A DNA stretch of 9,231 nucleotides from Roseiarcus sp036502965 (GCA_036502965.1 DASXXT010000337.1:1-9231); one strand, 5' to 3'; shown: positions 1 to 7,594, numbered from the stretch's first letter. The notes: generated by a model from the letters alone, not told the origin. Program-made: numbers and translations.

Positions 1-1
1 G

Positions 2-520
2 TGGCGCGACTATAATCAGATGAATTCCGTCCAGACCGTCCTCGAATTCGAGGACATGGCGAAGGTTCTCGGTCGGCCTATCCCAGAGTCGGAACTCATT
101 GCGTTCAACCGCGCCTGGCTTGGACGCGGGCGCGCGCTTTCCGCTCGCGACTATGCAGCGAGCGTTGCGGCGGTTCGAAAGGCCAATCAGCGCGTGCAGG
201 CGGAACTGGCGCCGTTCGACGTGTTCCTAACGCCGACCTTGACCCAGCTGCCCCGGCCGGTCGGCTACTGGGATCTGAGCGAGCCTGATTTTGACAAATA
301 TATCGCGACATGGACGGACGCGGCGTTCCTCTTCCCCTTCAATCTTTCCGGCCTGCCGGCAGTATCCGTGCCGGCGACTTGGACCAAGGACGATATTCCG
401 ATCGGCGTGCAGCTCGTGGGACGCTACGGGGATGAAGCCACGATTCTTCGCCTCTCCGGACAACTCGAGCAGGCGAGGCCGTGGATCCAGCGCCGCCCGT
501 CAATCTGCGCGGCAGCATAG
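2..520 (+). CDS. Amidase-signature family hydrolase, C-terminal part (5' end outside window)
   Basis: This is the C-terminal portion (about 172 residues) of an amidase-signature enzyme, a family that hydrolyses carboxamide bonds with a Ser-cisSer-Lys triad. The frame is open to the left edge of the window, so the ATG at 20 is internal. The catalytic triad and Gly/Ser-rich signature lie upstream and cannot be checked. Visible family features are the FDVFLTPTL strand with its following proline, the FPFNLSGLPAVSVP segment and the IPIGVQLVGRYGDEATILRL segment near the end, followed by QLEQARPW and RRP. This tail closely resembles, from memory, the 6-aminohexanoate-cyclic-dimer hydrolase (NylA-like) branch rather than GatA. 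No signal peptide can be assessed. The stop lies 46 bases before the binding-protein gene, so it is probably co-transcribed with the importer and may act on the imported compound. The family is well supported; the substrate is unknown. Confidence 0.92.
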   Translation, partial: WRDYNQMNSVQTVLEFEDMAKVLGRPIPESELIAFNRAWLGRGRALSARDYAASVAAVRKANQRVQAELAPFDVFLTPTLTQLPRPVGYWDLSEPDFDKYIATWTDAAFLFPFNLSGLPAVSVPATWTKDDIPIGVQLVGRYGDEATILRLSGQLEQARPWIQRRPSICAAA

Positions 521-554
521 CCCCAAGCAGTGGCGGCGCACTACGGGGGCAATT

Positions 555-560
555 GGAGGA
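555..560 (+). promoter_or_regulatory. Shine-Dalgarno site of the binding-protein gene
   Basis: GGAGGA lies six bases before the ATG at 567. It decides the start of the binding protein, because the frame is open much further upstream (to about 291) through the amidase gene. The ATG at 567 is also followed directly by a good signal peptide. Confidence 0.8.
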
Positions 561-566
561 GCCAGC

Positions 567-1670
567 ATGTTGAAGCGCTTGATACTGACCACCGCGATGT
601 CTTTTGCCGCGCTCTCCTCGGCCTGGGCCGAAGGCAAGCTTCCGGTGACCCAAAAGACGTGCTCGGAGCTCCTCGCCTTCTATAAAGAGCTGCCTTTCAC
701 GTCGGTGCTGCCGCTGCCCGACGGACCGGTCGCCATTCCCGGAAAGACCGGAGACATCACGGTCGGGTTTTCGCAGACGGGCTTCAATCATCCTTGGCGG
801 GTAGCGATGCTGGCGGCCCTTCAAGCGGAGGCTTGCCGGCACCCGAACATCAAGATCGTGGTAGTCGACGGCAATGTGGACGTCGCGAAGCAGAACAACG
901 ACGTGCGCGATCTTCTCGCGCGGGGCGTCGACGCAGTTCTCATGAGCCCTGTCGAATCGTCGGCGCTCGTTCCCGCGGCCCGCGCAGTTTTGTCGGCGGG
1001 TCTCCCGCTTATCGTCATGGACCGTGACGTTCCGACCGACAAGACTCTGTTCATCGGGCAGAGTAACGTGACGATGGGAGAAGGGGTCGCCGAAAAAATG
1101 GCGAAGGACCTCCGAGGCAAGGGCAACATTGTCGTCATCACCGGGCTCAAGGGCTCGTCGCCGGCGGTCGATCGCGACAAGGGTATGAAGAACGTCCTCG
1201 CCAAATATCCCGATATCAAGGTCCTGGCGACCGGCGATGGACAGTGGATCCGCGATCCATCCGTGCCGATCATGGAAGACTTTCTGACCGCCTATCCGAA
1301 GATCGACGCCGTCTTCTCGCACGCGGAGGAATCCGCCTGGGGAGCCCAGCTCGCCATTGCGCGTGGCAATCACTGCAAGGACGGCATCAAGCACTATACG
1401 TTCGACGGTTCGAACGCCGGCTTCAAGGCCACGAAAGCCGGGACTTTCCAGGCTGACGGGAACTATACGCCTTACATTGCCGATATCGGCCTGAGAGCGG
1501 CGATCTACAAGCTCATGGGCAAGGAGATCCCGGGCGAGAAGGCGTATCAATTCCCCGGTAAGGAGCTCGTCCTTCCCGACAGCCCGACTGTCGTGCAGGC
1601 GAATGCTGACGAGTGGATCGGGCGAGGCTGGGGGGATTTCGAGCCGACCCCGGACCCCTGCAAGAAATAA
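567..1670 (+). CDS. Sugar-type ABC transporter periplasmic substrate-binding protein
   Basis: This is a 367-residue secreted binding protein of the ribose/LacI-like type (Peripla_BP_4) that would capture a solute in the periplasm and deliver it to the permease encoded two genes downstream. Residues 1-21 form a Sec signal peptide: LKR, a hydrophobic core, then AWA before a likely cleavage ahead of Glu22. The first lobe starts near residue 64 with ITVGFSQTGFNHPWRVAML. It is followed by the QNNDVRDLLARGVDAVLMSP segment, the IVMDRDVP hinge region, and later DAVFSHAEESAWGAQLAI and YTFDGSN. About 40 residues precede the first strand of the fold in the mature protein, more than in RbsB. Four cysteines (32, 90, 270, 365) suggest disulfides, one of them two residues from the C-terminus. 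The gene has a good ribosome site and leads the transporter genes. The ligand is unknown; a sugar or sugar conjugate is inferred from the family only. Confidence 0.95.
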   Translation: MLKRLILTTAMSFAALSSAWAEGKLPVTQKTCSELLAFYKELPFTSVLPLPDGPVAIPGKTGDITVGFSQTGFNHPWRVAMLAALQAEACRHPNIKIVVVDGNVDVAKQNNDVRDLLARGVDAVLMSPVESSALVPAARAVLSAGLPLIVMDRDVPTDKTLFIGQSNVTMGEGVAEKMAKDLRGKGNIVVITGLKGSSPAVDRDKGMKNVLAKYPDIKVLATGDGQWIRDPSVPIMEDFLTAYPKIDAVFSHAEESAWGAQLAIARGNHCKDGIKHYTFDGSNAGFKATKAGTFQADGNYTPYIADIGLRAAIYKLMGKEIPGEKAYQFPGKELVLPDSPTVVQANADEWIGRGWGDFEPTPDPCKK

Positions 1671-1687
1671 CGCGCGCACTCCGGGCC

Positions 1688-3205
1688 ATGCCTGAAGATG
1701 CGGCAGAAATCGGCGAACGCTTCCGGCCGCTACTTCGTGCGGTGGGAGTTGGCAAAGCGTTCGTCGGCAACCGCGTTCTCGATGGCGTTGACCTCGATGT
1801 CATACCCGGCGAAGTGCACGCCATCGTCGGAGAGAATGGCGCGGGCAAGTCGACGCTCATAAAGATCCTGGGCGGGGTCTATCAGCCTGACGACGGCCAG
1901 CTCGTGGTCGACGGCGAAGCGCGCCGGTTTCGTTCGCCGCGTGAAGCGCTCTCAGCCGGCGTCGTGGTCATCCACCAGGAATTGTCGCTCGCTCCGAGTC
2001 TTTCTGCGGAAGAAAATATCTTCCTCGGCCGGTTTCCCCGGAACGCCTTCGGCGTCATCGATCGCGGCCTGATGCGCGCTCGTACGCGACAAGTGTTCGA
2101 GCAGCTGGGCATCACGGTCGCGCCGCAACACACCGTCGCAACTCTCAGCATCGCTCAGCAACAGATGGTGGAGATCGCCAAAGCGATCCTGGCGGATGCG
2201 CGCATTCTCGTTCTCGACGAACCAACCGCCGTGCTCGATGAGAACCGGGTCGACATCCTGTTTGCAACGATTGAACGGCTGCGCGCGAAGGGGCTCGGAA
2301 TCCTTTTCATTTCGCACCACCTCGAGGAAATCTTCCGTATAGCAGACAAGGTGACGGTGCTTAGAGACGGCCGCCTGACTGGGTCCAAGAAGGTTGCGGA
2401 AATCGATCAGGATTGGCTCGTTGCGAGAATGATCGGGCGCAGTTTCGCGGCCCATGAACCGCACGCGAGGAGAGTCCGGCAGCCGGCCCTTTCGATCAAA
2501 AACCTGTCGGTTCCGGGAGAGGTGTCAGATATTACCCTGACGGTAAGCGAGGGCGAGATTGTCGGCCTGGCCGGTCTTGTGGGGGCGGGACGCACAGAGC
2601 TGGCGCGCTCGGTCATCGGGCTCAGCCGTCCGGTGTCTGGAGCGATCGAGGTCTTTGGCCGGACCGTGAGAATACGGAGCCCAAACGCAGCCGCCCGACT
2701 CGGCATCGCCTATGTGACGGAGGATCGGAAGGCGCAAGGCCTGCTCCTCAATCGCTCCGTCCGCGAGAACGCCACAATCGCGAATTTGCGTCGGTTCGCC
2801 CGTTGGGGAATTCTCCGTTTGGCCACCGAAGCCCGTTACGCGCGAGACATGGTGAAGCGATTGGACGTGAGGCTCGCAAGTCCGAGCGTGGAGATACGCA
2901 CGCTGAGCGGCGGCAACCAGCAGAAGGTGCTGATCGGCCGGGCGCTGGCCATCGAGCCGCGAATCCTCCTTTTGGATGAGCCCACTCGCGGCGTTGACAT
3001 CGGCGCGAAGCAGGAGATTTACGCGGCGATCGAACGCCTCGTTGCAGAGGGTATGGCGGTCATGTTGATCTCCTCCGATCTGGAGGAAATTTTGCGCCTT
3101 TCGGATCGGGTCGTAGTCCTCCGCCGCGGGCGGATTGCCGCGACACTTTCGCGAGCTGAGGCCTCGGAGACCGCGATCATGCGGGCCGCGGCGCTTGCAG
3201 CCTAA
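1688..3205 (+). CDS. Ribose-type sugar ABC transporter ATP-binding protein (two NBDs)
   Basis: This 505-residue cytoplasmic ATPase would power the importer and has the tandem-NBD layout of RbsA/MglA/XylG. The first NBD has Walker A GENGAGKST at about 48-56, the signature LSIAQQQ, Walker B ILVLDEPTAVLD at about 172-183 and the switch histidine in ISHHLEE. The second NBD has a degenerate Walker A (GLVGAGRTEL), the YVTEDRKAQGLL segment typical of this subfamily, the signature LSGGNQQKV near residue 406, and Walker B ILLLDEPTRGVD near 425. Its switch histidine is replaced by serine in LISSDLEE. These second-half changes are normal for the subfamily, so only the first site is expected to be fully catalytic. 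The ATG at 1688 is chosen because it lies 17 bases after the binding-protein stop and gives the usual length. It has no strong ribosome site, so the start is less certain than the gene. The 3' end overlaps the permease. Confidence 0.95.
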   Translation: MPEDAAEIGERFRPLLRAVGVGKAFVGNRVLDGVDLDVIPGEVHAIVGENGAGKSTLIKILGGVYQPDDGQLVVDGEARRFRSPREALSAGVVVIHQELSLAPSLSAEENIFLGRFPRNAFGVIDRGLMRARTRQVFEQLGITVAPQHTVATLSIAQQQMVEIAKAILADARILVLDEPTAVLDENRVDILFATIERLRAKGLGILFISHHLEEIFRIADKVTVLRDGRLTGSKKVAEIDQDWLVARMIGRSFAAHEPHARRVRQPALSIKNLSVPGEVSDITLTVSEGEIVGLAGLVGAGRTELARSVIGLSRPVSGAIEVFGRTVRIRSPNAAARLGIAYVTEDRKAQGLLLNRSVRENATIANLRRFARWGILRLATEARYARDMVKRLDVRLASPSVEIRTLSGGNQQKVLIGRALAIEPRILLLDEPTRGVDIGAKQEIYAAIERLVAEGMAVMLISSDLEEILRLSDRVVVLRRGRIAATLSRAEASETAIMRAAALAA

Positions 3206-4154
3206 GCGCGGCATCGCGCTCGGCGCGACGGCCATCGCGCGGACATGGCAGCGGTTGGGCGTGCTTGCCGCGTTAGTCCTGCTTGTCATTGCCGCGTCGT
3301 TCCTGTCGCATCGCTTCCTGACGGTTCCCAATCTCCTGAACGTGCTGCGGCAGGTGTCGATCGTGGGCATTCTCGCGATCGGAATGACGTTCGTCATCCT
3401 CGCGCGCGGCATCGATCTCTCCGTGGGATCGATCCTTGGCATAGCGGTGGTCCTGTTTGCGGGTACGATGGACAGTCGGGGGATGATCGTATCTATTCCG
3501 CTCGGAATGGGCGCGGCGGCGCTCGCGGGTCTCGTCAATGGCGTCGGCGTCGCCTATGGGGGGCTTCCGTCGTTCATCATGACGCTGGGCATGCTCTCCT
3601 TCGCGCGCGGGCTCGCTTTCATCTACACCGGTGGCACGCCGATACCGATCAACAACGAGAGCTTCTACGCCTTCGGCAACGGTTATTTCGCCGGAGTTCC
3701 AATCCCATCCCTTATTCTGATTGCGGCTCTCATCGTCAGCGGCTTCGTCCTTCAAATGACGCCGTTCGGCCGGTCCGTCTACGCCATCGGCTCCAACGAC
3801 GAAGCAGCCCGGCTTTCAGGCGTTCCCGTCAAAGCCTACACGACGGTTGTTTATGTCATCTCTGGCTTTTTGTCAGGGCTCGCGGGTCTCGTATATGCGT
3901 CGCAGCTCAGCATTGGCACGCCCATCGCAGGCCAGGGATACGAATTGGACGCCATTGCGGCGGTTGTCGTTGGCGGCACGTCGCTGTTCGGCGGCAAGGG
4001 GTCGGTGGCCGGCACCTTCCTTGGCACGCTGATCATTGGCGTGCTTGCGAACATTCTCAATCTGACCGGCGTCGATCCGTTCGTTCAGCAGCTTTTCAAA
4101 GGTGCTCTCATCGTGGCGGCGGTCTTTATCATGAGCCGAACAAAGAGATCGTGA
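3195..4154 (+). CDS. Ribose-type sugar ABC transporter permease (RbsC-like)
   Basis: This inner-membrane permease of the BPD_transp_2 (RbsC/AraH) type is mostly hydrophobic, with roughly 8-10 membrane segments. From the start given here it has 319 residues. The first membrane segment is at about 21-37, followed by the diagnostic SFLSHRFLTVPNLLNVLRQ and GMTFVILARGIDLSVGS (from residue 63). Later come PFGRSVYAIGSNDEAARLSGV (from about 190), which is the likely contact with the ATPase, and GGTSLFGGKGSVAGT near 260. No ATG occurs before the first membrane segment. TTG at 3195 is preferred because it gives a short overlap with the ATPase (11 bases) and a family-like N-terminus. TTG at 3135 is an alternative and would add 20 Arg/Pro-rich residues. 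Neither has a good ribosome site, so translation is probably coupled to the ATPase. It presumably forms a homodimeric channel. Family very sure, start uncertain. Confidence 0.93.
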   Translation: MQPKRGIALGATAIARTWQRLGVLAALVLLVIAASFLSHRFLTVPNLLNVLRQVSIVGILAIGMTFVILARGIDLSVGSILGIAVVLFAGTMDSRGMIVSIPLGMGAAALAGLVNGVGVAYGGLPSFIMTLGMLSFARGLAFIYTGGTPIPINNESFYAFGNGYFAGVPIPSLILIAALIVSGFVLQMTPFGRSVYAIGSNDEAARLSGVPVKAYTTVVYVISGFLSGLAGLVYASQLSIGTPIAGQGYELDAIAAVVVGGTSLFGGKGSVAGTFLGTLIIGVLANILNLTGVDPFVQQLFKGALIVAAVFIMSRTKRS

Positions 4155-4165
4155 GTGACGCCATG
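4151..4165 (+). promoter_or_regulatory. Overlapping stop/start (GTGA) between permease and M42-like gene
   Basis: The permease TGA at 4152-4154 sits inside GTGA, whose GTG at 4151 is in frame with the next gene, giving a 4-base overlap. A weak purine run, AAGAGA (4143-4148), lies just before it. An in-frame ATG at 4163 is the alternative start. The arrangement is typical of translational coupling by re-initiation. Confidence 0.6.
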
Positions 4166-5332
4166 AGCCTCGAGGCGGCGCTCGGCGCTCTACGTCCTCA
4201 AGTGGACCGTCACGTCACCCTGGACCGCGTGCGAAGATATCTGTCGGCGCTTGTGGACACGCCCGCGCCGTCAACCGCCGCAGGCGCCATGCGCGTCCCC
4301 GTCTTGAACCGGCTGCTCGCGGCGGACGGCGCTTTCGACACCGGGCGCCTTCGCCTCGATCCGGATTTTGGCGGCGTCGGAAGTCCGGTCATCTTCACCG
4401 GCGGCGCGGTAATCGAGAAGCCGTTCTGGGCCTTCGCGCACCTCGACACGATCAGCTACCTTGTGCAGCCAGATCAGGGCGGGCGCGTTCCGCTTGTTCC
4501 GTATTGCGTGCACCTCATGCATGACGGCGAATGCCCCGCGAACGCCTACCGCTATGATTTTGAATCGAACCGCTATCGCGTGGTCGCCGAGGGCAGGATT
4601 GAGTCGTCCGCCGGGTCGCCATTCTTTCGATCCACGACTCGCGACGTCGAGCTTTTGCCCGGCGATCGAGTCGCGCCCTTGTCTTTCTATAACGACCTGG
4701 GGCAGGGCGGCCTCTTTACCGGCCTGATGGATAATGCGGGCGGCGTTGCCGCGCTGGCAGTCGCCGCGCCGGTTCTCGCGGAGGCGGGTGTCGAAGCCAT
4801 GCTGGCCTTTCCCGACGAGGAGGAGGGACCGGTGGGAGCGGGCAACCAAACGATGTGCCGCGGCAGCGCGCGCATCGCCAACCTTCTACCGCCGCCGAAG
4901 CTCGCGATTGTCGCGGATGTCCAGCAGGGCGGGGGCGACCCGGACGCCGACCCGAGGGGCGGCGTCGAGAACTCAACACGGCTGGGCGGGGGGGCCGTTC
5001 TTTCCGAATTCTCGAGCCTCGCGCGAGGCGCCGTCACGCCTCTCGGCCTGTATGGCTTAGCCCGACGCATGGCAGAGGTGATCGCCGAATTTGGCGTGCA
5101 GGTGCAGGAATCAAACAACGCTTATTCCTCACGCAGCGACGACGTGAGCGTGATGATGAGGTCGCCAAACGTGCTGCTTCTCGGTTATCCGGGGTTCAAC
5201 CGACATTTCGATCGGGGTTTGCCGCGTGCGCATCTCGAGGACGTGATGAATCTTGCGAAAGCTGCGGTTTACGCCTCGGTCCTCGGCTCGGTTTTCGAGC
5301 ATCGGCGCGCCGCGATGCTTCGGAACTCGTGA
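4151..5332 (+). CDS. M42-like zinc metallopeptidase (clan MH aminopeptidase/deacylase)
   Basis: This 393-residue protein without a signal peptide is probably a cytoplasmic two-zinc hydrolase. Candidate residues follow the clan MH order: His97 and Asp99 in FAHLDT, Asp194 in LMDNAGGVAAL (bridging ligand), the acidic cluster Asp222-Glu225 in FPDEEEGPVGAG (general base plus ligand), Asp256 in IVADVQ, and His361 in LPRAHLEDV. The interval of about 97 residues between the first His and the bridging Asp is far longer than in M20 or M28. It matches the M42 layout, where a small beta-domain is inserted there. The insert here (GECPANAYRYDFES, VELLPGDRVAPLSFY) reads like such a beta-domain. M42 enzymes are usually aminopeptidases, but a non-peptide amide is possible. 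The start is GTG 4151 (4-base overlap with the permease), with ATG 4163 as alternative. The stop overlaps the kinase start by one base. Hydrolase class is fairly sure, M42 assignment moderate, substrate unknown. Confidence 0.82.
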   Translation: MSDAMSLEAALGALRPQVDRHVTLDRVRRYLSALVDTPAPSTAAGAMRVPVLNRLLAADGAFDTGRLRLDPDFGGVGSPVIFTGGAVIEKPFWAFAHLDTISYLVQPDQGGRVPLVPYCVHLMHDGECPANAYRYDFESNRYRVVAEGRIESSAGSPFFRSTTRDVELLPGDRVAPLSFYNDLGQGGLFTGLMDNAGGVAALAVAAPVLAEAGVEAMLAFPDEEEGPVGAGNQTMCRGSARIANLLPPPKLAIVADVQQGGGDPDADPRGGVENSTRLGGGAVLSEFSSLARGAVTPLGLYGLARRMAEVIAEFGVQVQESNNAYSSRSDDVSVMMRSPNVLLLGYPGFNRHFDRGLPRAHLEDVMNLAKAAVYASVLGSVFEHRRAAMLRNS

Positions 5333-6258
5333 TGATCGACATCGCGACCGTTGGATGGCTCACGATGGACGACATTGTGCTCGTCGATCATTCCTGTCGA
5401 CCCGGCCTGCTTGGCGGCGGCGCGCTTTATTCAGCCATCGGGGCACAGATCTGGTCCGATAGCGTAGGCGTTCATTCTGTGACGGGTCGCGAAGTCTACG
5501 AGGATGTACGGGCCCAAATCGCCTCACGGGGGCTCGACAGGGAGGGCGTCGGCGCCATCGATGGCGTCGGGCTGCAACTCTGGCTGCTGCACGAGAGCGA
5601 GACGTTCAAGCAACAAGTGCCCAAGCTTAATTCGTCGACCGCCGAAGACATGGATCGCGGCCGAGGTCCACTGCCTGAGGCCTATCGAGGAGCGCGTGGC
5701 TTTCACGTCGCGCCCCAGACCCCGCAAGGCACGGCCGAAAACGCGCGCACGCTGTGCGAGCTGCCGCAACGGCCCGTCGTGACAGTGGATATTCTTTCGG
5801 ACGAATTGATCGACCGCCGCCTGTACGCCGATCTTGGCTTCCTGAGCGGCGCATCCGCGTTCCTTCCGAGCGAAGCGGAGATTGTGCGGATCTGGGGGCC
5901 GCCGAACATTGGCATATGGCTGCGAGAGACAGCATCACGGCTCAAATGCCATATGGTCGCGAAGCTCGGCGAGCGCGGATCCCTTGTCTGCGACGCCGAA
6001 AGCGGCGTCCTGGTCCATACACCAGCGCACCCCGTCAAGGTCATTGACACGACAGGCGCCGGCGATGGCTATTGCGGGGGGTTCGTCGCGGGTCTCGCGG
6101 CCGGCCGGCCGCTTGCGGAATGCGCTGCGATGGGGGCCGTGTCGGCGTCGTATGTTGTCGAAGCCTGCGGAGCACTCGAAACGGAACGCCCAAGCCTTGC
6201 TGCTCGTCAGGCGCGGCTCCAGCGCGTGCTTGCGGAAACCCGATATGAGAATCGGTAA
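5332..6258 (+). CDS. PfkB-family (ribokinase-like) carbohydrate kinase
   Basis: This 308-residue cytoplasmic kinase of the ribokinase/PfkB superfamily would phosphorylate a sugar hydroxyl using ATP. The strongest mark is the C-terminal signature DTTGAGDGYCGGF (residues 239-251), with catalytic base Asp245 and the GAGD anion hole. Just before it, the MVAKLGERGSLV strand corresponds to the usual vKlGekG motif. The N-terminal signature is divergent: a GGG at 28-30 (GLLGGGALYSA) replaces the standard GG..N.A pattern, and ATVGWLTMDDIVL replaces the common opening. The substrate lid is therefore unusual and the sugar cannot be guessed. The ATG at 5332 overlaps the TGA of the M42-like gene (TGATG); a GTG immediately before it (5329) is also in frame. 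Having a kinase between two metallopeptidases suggests that phosphorylation follows or precedes removal of an amino group or acyl group. Known PfkB enzymes acting on sugar-amine conjugates (fructoselysine kinase FrlD) show this is plausible, but it is inference here. Confidence 0.88.
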   Translation: MIDIATVGWLTMDDIVLVDHSCRPGLLGGGALYSAIGAQIWSDSVGVHSVTGREVYEDVRAQIASRGLDREGVGAIDGVGLQLWLLHESETFKQQVPKLNSSTAEDMDRGRGPLPEAYRGARGFHVAPQTPQGTAENARTLCELPQRPVVTVDILSDELIDRRLYADLGFLSGASAFLPSEAEIVRIWGPPNIGIWLRETASRLKCHMVAKLGERGSLVCDAESGVLVHTPAHPVKVIDTTGAGDGYCGGFVAGLAAGRPLAECAAMGAVSASYVVEACGALETERPSLAARQARLQRVLAETRYENR

Positions 6259-6297
6259 CGCTCTTCAGTCCCACGCCGCTTGACCGGCGCGATCTCC

Positions 6298-6303
6298 GGC
6301 GGA
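6298..6303 (+). promoter_or_regulatory. Probable ribosome-binding site of the M20 gene
   Basis: GGCGGA lies seven bases before the ATG at 6311, inside the longest gap within the operon (52 bases, 6259-6310). That gap shows no convincing promoter or terminator; there is only a short CCGG...CCGG inverted repeat. Confidence 0.45.
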
Positions 6304-6310
6304 CCAAGAC

Positions 6311-7591
6311 ATGTCCCATTCGTCCACTATCATCGCGAGCATCAGGGAAGCCTTCGACGCCGGCCACGCTCTCGGCCTGCTCCAGAAAGCCATTTCGATT
6401 CCAAGCGTGACAGGGGATGAGGCCAACTTTGCCGGATGGCTCAAGGGAGAGCTTGCAACTCTCGGGATCGAGGCTTCATCCGTAGAATTTGCAGAAGGGC
6501 GCCCAAACGTATGGGGTCTTCGCCAGGGGAGGAGAGGAGCCGATACGCTCTTGCTGATCGGTCACACCGACACCGTCCATACCCGCGGCTGGAAGGAGCG
6601 ATGGGCAGGGAGCGAACGGGAAAGCCCGTTTTCAGGCGCGGTGGCGGACGGTGCCGTTTGGGGCCGCGGGGCGAGTGATCTGAAGGCTGGCCTCTGCATG
6701 ACGCTAGAGGCAGTTCGCACTCTCGATCGTGCAGGAATCGAAGTCGATCCCACTCTGCTCTTCGCCTTTGTCGGAGACGAAGAAAGCGGCGAGCCGGGCA
6801 GCGGCGTCAGCGCGGGAACCCGCGCCTTCGGCGCGCTCATTGCGAGTGGGGCGGCGCCGCGACCGAATATGGCGATCTATGTTGAGCCGACGATGCTCGA
6901 CGTCTATGTCGCCCACATGGGTTTCTTTCTTTGCGACATCCGCGTCATAGGCAAGTCTGCCTATTTTGGCGTGCCTGAACTTGGCGTCGATGCTCTTAAA
7001 GGAGCGCACGCCGTTCTCGAAGCCATTTGGCGATATTCCGCCGAGCTCAGCGCTAGCGCGAACCACGCGCTGGTCGGATCCGGCTTCGTTCTGCCGACTG
7101 GCATTCAGGGAGGCGGCTATATTGCGGTTCCCGGCGAATGCACGATCAGCATGATCGCGAAGATTCCACCGGGGGTTCGCCTGGACGACGTGCGTGTTGG
7201 TCTTGAGACGGCGGCGCGGGCGGCTTCCATAGACAGCCGCATCGAATTGCAGTTTCTCTACCCGGCGCCTCGCGATCATTCGATCGGTGGCCAACCTTTC
7301 GAGAGCCGCCTCGACGAGTCCCGCTTGAGGCGCTTCATCACCGCGGTTCGCGCAGTTCGGCCTGATCGGGGAAACATTGAAGCCGCTCCCTATTGGTCGG
7401 AGTTGCCGATCCTCTCGGCGCTCGGCGCTCTGGGAGTTTACTTCGCGCCGGGGGACATAAGGATCTGCCACACAACGGAAGAGAACGTGAGCCTCCAGGA
7501 CTATTACGATGGCATCGTTGCCCTCGCTGTGTTTCTGTCGGGAGCCGATTATCCTGAGCGAGCCCCCGCGGTCGAAGACGGGCGGCGCTAG
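6311..7591 (+). CDS. M20-family metallopeptidase / deacylase (ArgE/DapE-like)
   Basis: This 426-residue cytoplasmic zinc hydrolase belongs to the M20 family, whose members are aminoacylases, deacetylases, dipeptidases and carbamoylases. All key residues are visible in order: GHTDTV with ligand His85 and catalytic-assisting Asp87, RGASDLKAG with bridging Asp123, GDEESGEPGS with catalytic Glu157 and ligand Glu158, YVEPT with Glu192, and ICHTTEEN with ligand His387. Glu192 at the EPT position resembles the ArgE/DapE side, although family members vary here. The segment between about 200 and 310 fits the usual dimerisation domain. There is no signal peptide. Length is normal for the family. The gene follows the kinase after 52 bases and precedes the YhfX-like gene by 15 bases, so it belongs to the same operon. 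It is not homologous at motif level to the M42-like protein two genes upstream. Family very sure; the exact amide cleaved is unknown. Confidence 0.93.
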   Translation: MSHSSTIIASIREAFDAGHALGLLQKAISIPSVTGDEANFAGWLKGELATLGIEASSVEFAEGRPNVWGLRQGRRGADTLLLIGHTDTVHTRGWKERWAGSERESPFSGAVADGAVWGRGASDLKAGLCMTLEAVRTLDRAGIEVDPTLLFAFVGDEESGEPGSGVSAGTRAFGALIASGAAPRPNMAIYVEPTMLDVYVAHMGFFLCDIRVIGKSAYFGVPELGVDALKGAHAVLEAIWRYSAELSASANHALVGSGFVLPTGIQGGGYIAVPGECTISMIAKIPPGVRLDDVRVGLETAARAASIDSRIELQFLYPAPRDHSIGGQPFESRLDESRLRRFITAVRAVRPDRGNIEAAPYWSELPILSALGALGVYFAPGDIRICHTTEENVSLQDYYDGIVALAVFLSGADYPERAPAVEDGRR

Positions 7592-7594
7592 GGC

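Noticed and set aside
339..1679. Long open frame on the - strand (446 codons)
   Set aside because: It lies antisense to the binding-protein gene, has an Arg/Asp/His-rich composition with no recognisable motif, and is explained by high GC and the codon pattern of the real gene.
2560..3000. Degenerate second Walker A (GLVGAGRTEL) and missing switch histidine considered as gene damage
   Set aside because: Both changes are usual in the second half of RbsA/MglA-type ATPases, so the gene is judged intact.
2525..3538. Open frame on the - strand (337 codons) across the ATPase/permease junction
   Set aside because: Antisense to two unmistakable ABC genes, with an Arg/Thr/Pro-rich product and no motifs.
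3245..4150. Upstream extension of the M42-like reading frame through the permease gene
   Set aside because: The translation there is rich in Arg, His and Ser and is plainly the permease read out of frame; coding character of the hydrolase begins at about 4151-4163.
4855..5331. Upstream extension of the kinase reading frame
   Set aside because: It overlaps the conserved C-terminal half of the M42-like gene and has no kinase-like sequence; the kinase fold starts at 5332.
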